Assembly (NCBI RefSeq): GCF_041146395.1
Contig: NC_091006.1
Location: 5,462,001-5,526,000 of the forward strand
Direction of reading: 5' to 3'
Source of the DNA: Eulemur rufifrons
Lineage: Eukaryota > Chordata > Mammalia > Primates > Lemuridae
DNA: 64,000 bases
Shown: positions 56,745 through 64,000 of the stretch, piece by piece
Position numbering within the stretch: the first letter of the stretch is position 1
How the letters are laid out: each line of letters opens with the position of its first letter
Program-made: the position numbers and the translations under genes
Notes under the pieces: generated by a model
What the model was told of the DNA's origin: nothing
The model's input: only the letters and a program-made list of their open reading frames with translations
The model's database searches: none

Positions 56745-56905
56745 TGGCTGGCGCCCATAGTTCGAACTACTCCGGAGGCTGAGGTGGGAGTGTCTTTCGA
56801 TCCCAGGAGTTCCAGTCTGCAGTAAGCTATGATTGTGCAACTGCACTGCGGCCTAGGAGACAGAGTGAGGTTCCATCTCTAAAAAACAAAAAACAAAAAC
56901 AAGAT
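56745..56905 (+). mobile_element. Alu monomer, private to this unit
   Basis: A single diverged 7SL-like arm with 'ccggaggctgaggtgggagt', ending in an A/C-rich tail. 'taatggggctctttga' and 'taataatgggactttttga' flank it as a target duplication. The left unit has one unbroken copy near 39146. Confidence 0.78.
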
Positions 56906-57228
56906 AGTAATAATGGGACTTTTTGACAGGAGTGATGGCAGTCTGTGGTCAGTGACTGTGGGCATGTCAGCCATGGTGATAGATTAGGTCAGCTTGATTT
57001 CTAACCCGAGTTGAAAGTTCAGCCTTCTTTGATTCACAAGCTTCCTTACACAGAAGCTTTGGTGTGTAACTTTTTTTTTTTTATTATTGCTCATATCTAA
57101 GCGTTTGTTAAAAATTTTTCAGTTATTTTTTTCTTTGACCCATGATTTATTTAGAAGTGCATTTCCTGTTTCAGATAATGTCTGTGGGTAAGGCTCAAGT
57201 TAAAAAATTGCTGACCTTGTAAAAAAAA

Positions 57229-57560
<332 letters not shown>

Positions 57561-58016
57561 TAAAAATTTTTTAAAAAAGGAAAAGAAAAATTACTTTGTG
57601 ATCTAGTTCATGGTCAGTTTCATAAATATCACACCAATTACATAAAAATAATGTGCTATGTTCTCTAATTGTATTGTTAAAGATATTCATTAAGCATATC
57701 TCCTCACAGGTTATTTTGTATGCTTGATTAATTACAGAACGGTAAACTACTCACACCACAAAGGTTATTTGTCCACTTCTCCTTTCTTCTGTCAATTTCT
57801 GCTTCATACATAGTTGAAATTATATTTGCATCAGAACAATTAGATATAATTTTCCCTTAGAATTGTAATAACTATAAAAAAGCAACAGTATCCCGTGCTG
57901 CAAAGCACCTGGGAAAATGAGTTCTTTTATAAATTGTTGTGGGAGGCTGGAGTTGTTATATCTTTTGAGATATTTAGTCATGTCTATGTGAATTTTACTA
58001 TCCTTTTTCCAATTTT
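57561..58016. other. ZNF585A first intron aligned to the left unit
   Basis: Matches about 39470-40310 apart from the Alu there. No exon was seen. Confidence 0.5.
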
Positions 58017-58025
58017 TCTTTGGCC

Positions 58026-58650
58026 TTTTTTTTTTTTTTTTGACAATCTGTATTCCATCTTACACCTGTGCCATTAGAATGTCTGTCTTGAATTTTTTTA
58101 AAAGAGTATCTAAATAAAAAATATTTATAAAAGTCCAGCTTTCTCTTCTTAGTGAAGCCATAGTCAATCTATTGAATCCATCAATCTCCCCCTGGGACAG
58201 ATTCTGTCAGTGTTTCACCAGTATTGGTGAAGGGCCTTCAGTTAACCATTTCTGTTTTATGATGGCAGTCTCCGTGTCTGTCCTTCCTGCTGGGCTGTGT
58301 GCTCCATGTAGGCTGAGGCCTGTCTTGCTCCACCCTGGCTCTATCCCTAGCACCAAGGGGATGCCTGGCACATCCCTGGGGCCTGCTATGACACCCTGCT
58401 TCGTTTCTCTGTGGTTGCCTCACCCCATGAGGAATCTCCCTTGCTCTGCTGCACCTAGTGGCTTTAGGACTGAATTGTTCAGGAAAGGAAAGGAGCAGAG
58501 CAGTGTTTTTGAAAAAAAATATTTTAACTGTGGAAATTCTTGTGCAAGCAAAATTTTGGACAGATTATATAAAATAGAGCTGCCCTGGTTGGAGAGAGAT
58601 AAAAGAGCAAAGAGATAGAGAGATGGAGGAAGAGAGGGAAATAGAGAAAG
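58026..58650 (-). mobile_element. Retroposed sequence of unknown origin
   Basis: A poly-T run (58026-58041), a 609-bp body, and 'tctttggcctttt' duplicated at 58017-58029 and 58651-58663 show a target-primed insertion on the minus strand, poly-A at its 3' end. The body is not Alu or L1. Part of it resembles L2/MIR text on the minus strand ('atgtgccaggcatccccttg', 'tggagcaagacaggcctcag'). That suggests a retrocopy of a transcript, perhaps a 3' UTR carrying an L2. The left unit at about 40.31 kb lacks it. Confidence 0.7.
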
Positions 58651-59179
58651 TCTTTGGCCTTTTATTTTCCTTAGTGATTGTTAGAGTTGTTTTAACATTA
58701 GAAGCAAGCTATTGTCACATATTGAAAAAAACTTACATATATCTTAATTTAACTTTTTACTGTGTATTTTAACATAAAATTAGGAAAGATCATCTAATCA
58801 GAATTATCTGTTTTTTCTCTTATAGCTTCTGATTTTCCTTTCAAGTGTAATAAGATGACTGGTACCCCACCATAATATTATACAAATATATACTCCTAAA
58901 ATACATTTTAATATTCTTTGGTATTTTAAGGATACACATATTTAAATGTTCAGTCCTGCTGGAATTTGTCAGGATAGCATGTGACGGAAATCTAGTTTAT
59001 TTTGTTCCAGGTAGACCAGTTAAATGAGGGTCAGTTACATGAGGGCCATTTATGCAGTGAATGCCTTGTGCATACCCAATTAAATACCATTTTTGTCACA
59101 TGTATAAATCAGTATTTTCTGGTATATTTATTTGTTTTGATTACACTGTTTTTCATATTGTTTTAATATCTGATAGGGC

Positions 59180-59380
59180 ATGGTAATTGTTGATATTTAT
59201 TGCATGATTCTCATGTGCCACGGGTGCATGGAATAATGTAAGCCTCATTTAATTTTCATAACTCTGAGCTAGGCATTTTCATCCTAATTTCTGAAACTAA
59301 AACTGAAGTAACTTCTTCATGTTCTCATAGCTTAAAGAAGGCAGAGCTACAATTCAAATCTGCAGTATTATTACTCCAAA
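59180..59380 (-). repeat. MIR fragment
   Basis: The uninterrupted counterpart of the MIR at 40850-41385, with 'aaggcagagctacaattcaa'. Confidence 0.65.
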
Positions 59381-59455
59381 TCTCATGGTTTTTCCCATAT
59401 TTTACCATGACTAATACCTATCACAGATTTTGTTAAATTTTGTATACTCCACAGA

Positions 59456-59655
59456 ACTGATTCTGAAAGTGTGGTCCTGAACCAACAGCATCAGCATTAC
59501 CTGGGTACTCATTAGAAATGAAAATTCTTGGGCCCTACCGTAGACCTACTGAATCAGAAACTGGGAGTGAATCTGAGAATTTTTAGTTGTGTTTTATTTA
59601 ATAAACCTTCCGAGTGATTTGCATATATACCAATGTTTGAGAACCACCGCTCTGG
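59456..59655 (-). mobile_element. MER5A-type hAT element
   Basis: It is the counterpart of 41462-41655. 'gaccaccgctctgg'-like end text (here 'gagaaccaccgctctgg') is better kept in this copy. Confidence 0.85.
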
Positions 59656-59743
59656 TTTCTAGTTATGACACGTGCACCTTGGTGTATCTAGGAAGTGTTT
59701 ATGTGGTGAATGTTGAATGACTCTGTAGACATTGTCTTTCTAG

Positions 59744-59958
59744 GTTTCTTGGTGTCTCTGGAGAGCCCTTGGACCAGATCATCCTCCAGAATCCAGCCCA
59801 TCTCTTCCCAGCAGCTCTGCTTGAGTTCACAGATGACCACTAAGCTTCAGCCTCCCTAGAGAAGTAGGGTTGCAACCCAGTTGGCCATGCCAGCTAATTG
59901 GACCTTACCCCAGAGATCCCCAGCCCTGGCTCCAGAGGATCATGGCAGCTCATATAAG
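59744..59958 (+). CDS. ZNF585A: Leader and start-codon exon of ZNF585A
   Basis: This is the 215-nt counterpart of the exon at 41763. ATG at 59887 starts 24 codons ([12 protein letters not shown]... to SSYK). The last codon is Lys where the other copy has Glu. The donor reads GTGACG instead of GTAAGG, losing the usual G at +5. The frame into KRAB-A is preserved (phase 0). Confidence 0.85.
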
Positions 59959-60274
59959 GTGACGAGAAGTCTCAGGGGTGGGAACTCATCCCAGGAATAG
60001 ATATCTCTGATCAGTCACCAGAGCCTATGGGCAGAGGCAGATGGGCCACAGGAAGCAGCCAGACTCTAGACCTGCTGCTCCTGAAATAAATCTTGATCTT
60101 CCTGTCAAGAATGAGCAACCCTTGGGTAATGTCTCTATCTTTGGAAGCTAAGTGTATAATATGGCAGTGGAGAGGTGGACTGTCAAGGAAAACTGTTTAT
60201 TTCATCAAACTGTTTTGAGCTTTTGACTGTAGATAGAATTCCTGGTTAGAAGTCACTTTTATGTGGGATTTTGA

Positions 60275-63239
<2,965 letters not shown>

Positions 63240-63491
63240 TGAACAGACCCCCCACTGAGATTTCCATTCTCAACTGACAAATGCTGTGATACATCTTATA
63301 TAAGATGAAGTATTGTCTTGGATTTGTCCAGGATTCTTTAACTCTTTGGGGCACTCACAATGTTACTTTCTTCTTAGAGGTATGTGGTTACATTTCTGAA
63401 GAACAAACTCTCATTGAGCAATGAGACTTTATTGATTGGCCTCTGAAACATAATTAGCTGGACCTCATACTTTATCATTTCCCATGTACAG

Positions 63492-63584
63492 GGTATCAAG
63501 TTCCTAAAGAAGAGGTTGTCATGTTGGAGCAAGGAAAGGAGCCATGGGCACTGCAGAGTGAGAGTCCACATCAGAGCAGTCCAG
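63492..63584 (+). CDS. ZNF585A: KRAB-B exon of ZNF585A
   Basis: The 93-nt exon follows 'cccatgtacag' and ends at donor GTGAGT. It encodes '[17 protein letters not shown]' and a split Pro codon, in the same phase as the left copy. Confidence 0.93.
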
Positions 63585-64000
63585 GTGAGTGAATGTGATC
63601 CAGTTAGATGGGAGATGGGAGTAAATCTCAGCTGTCTTGACAAGACTGGAACCTTTGAAATGCTATTACAATGACTCTTCTGGAAGGTACTAAATTTTTT
63701 ATATTGCTTGAGGATCCTTAATGTTGGTCTCTTAGATAACTGAATGCCTTCTACCTGGATGACCTTTGTCATTTCTGTCTTCTTCCTTGGCTTTTTGGAT
63801 TCCAAATCGTGTCAGTGTGCCTCATTAAAGATCTTTCTTTCTTGATTATACTTTTCTCTAACATTCTTTTTTTTTTTTTTTTTTTTTTTTCCTGCCTTCT
63901 CCATAGTCCTAGAGTCCTTCATTATACATTCAGGCATTCATGGATCTGCTTTCTTTCAAAATTACTGTTTGTCACACACTCCCACTCCTACTAGTCCTCT
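63585..64000. other. ZNF585A intron, cut by the window end
   Basis: It aligns with 46992-47400. A long T run is present at about 63868-63890. Confidence 0.6.

Overview
The window is nuclear DNA of a primate, most likely a strepsirrhine (lemur or loris group). The youngest SINEs are 7SL-derived Alu dimers with a 'gagtgccgtggcgtcagcct' left arm and a 'ctatatatttttagttgtcc' linker. I know this subfamily type from lemurs and galagos, not from monkeys or apes. The rest is ordinary mammalian repeat matter: L1, L2, MIR, MaLR LTRs, MER5A, Tigger1 and one mariner.

The genes are KRAB-C2H2 zinc-finger repressors of a chromosome-19q13-type cluster. A minus-strand gene (coding exons between 24.9 and 16.5 kb) splices in silico to exactly 475 residues and matches ZNF383. 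A plus-strand gene (coding exons between 41.9 and 50.6 kb) splices to exactly 769 residues and matches ZNF585B. From 55.4 kb the ZNF585B promoter, leader exon and KRAB exons are repeated as a paralogous copy, by synteny ZNF585A. Its zinc-finger exon lies beyond the window. As I recall it, the human order is ZNF585A, ZNF585B, ZNF383 with ZNF383 head to head, which is this window reversed.

Layout: 0-9 kb, intergenic with L1, Alu and an Hsmar1-type mariner; 9-10.2 kb, antisense MaLR; 10.4-12.7 kb, a GC-rich, promoter-like island with no assigned gene; 16.5-34 kb, ZNF383 with its presumed CpG-rich promoter at 33.6-34.1 kb and a C/A-rich tract just inside it; 34-36.8 kb, L1 and Alu; 36.8-55.4 kb, the ZNF585B duplication unit; 55.4-64 kb, the start of the ZNF585A unit.

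The two ZNF585 units align over many kilobases, so each acts as the empty-site control for insertions in the other. This shows two oppositely oriented LTR insertions of one ERV family only 11 bases apart in the ancestral sequence (37.1-38.0 kb), each with its own 5-bp target duplication. It also shows Alu insertions private to each copy, an unidentified retroposed sequence at 58.0-58.7 kb, and copy-specific changes in the KRAB box and a splice donor. The encoded proteins are expected to be nuclear DNA-binding repressors that recruit TRIM28 through KRAB. Nothing else clearly coding was found. All identifications come from reading the sequence and from recalled family knowledge; no database search was run.
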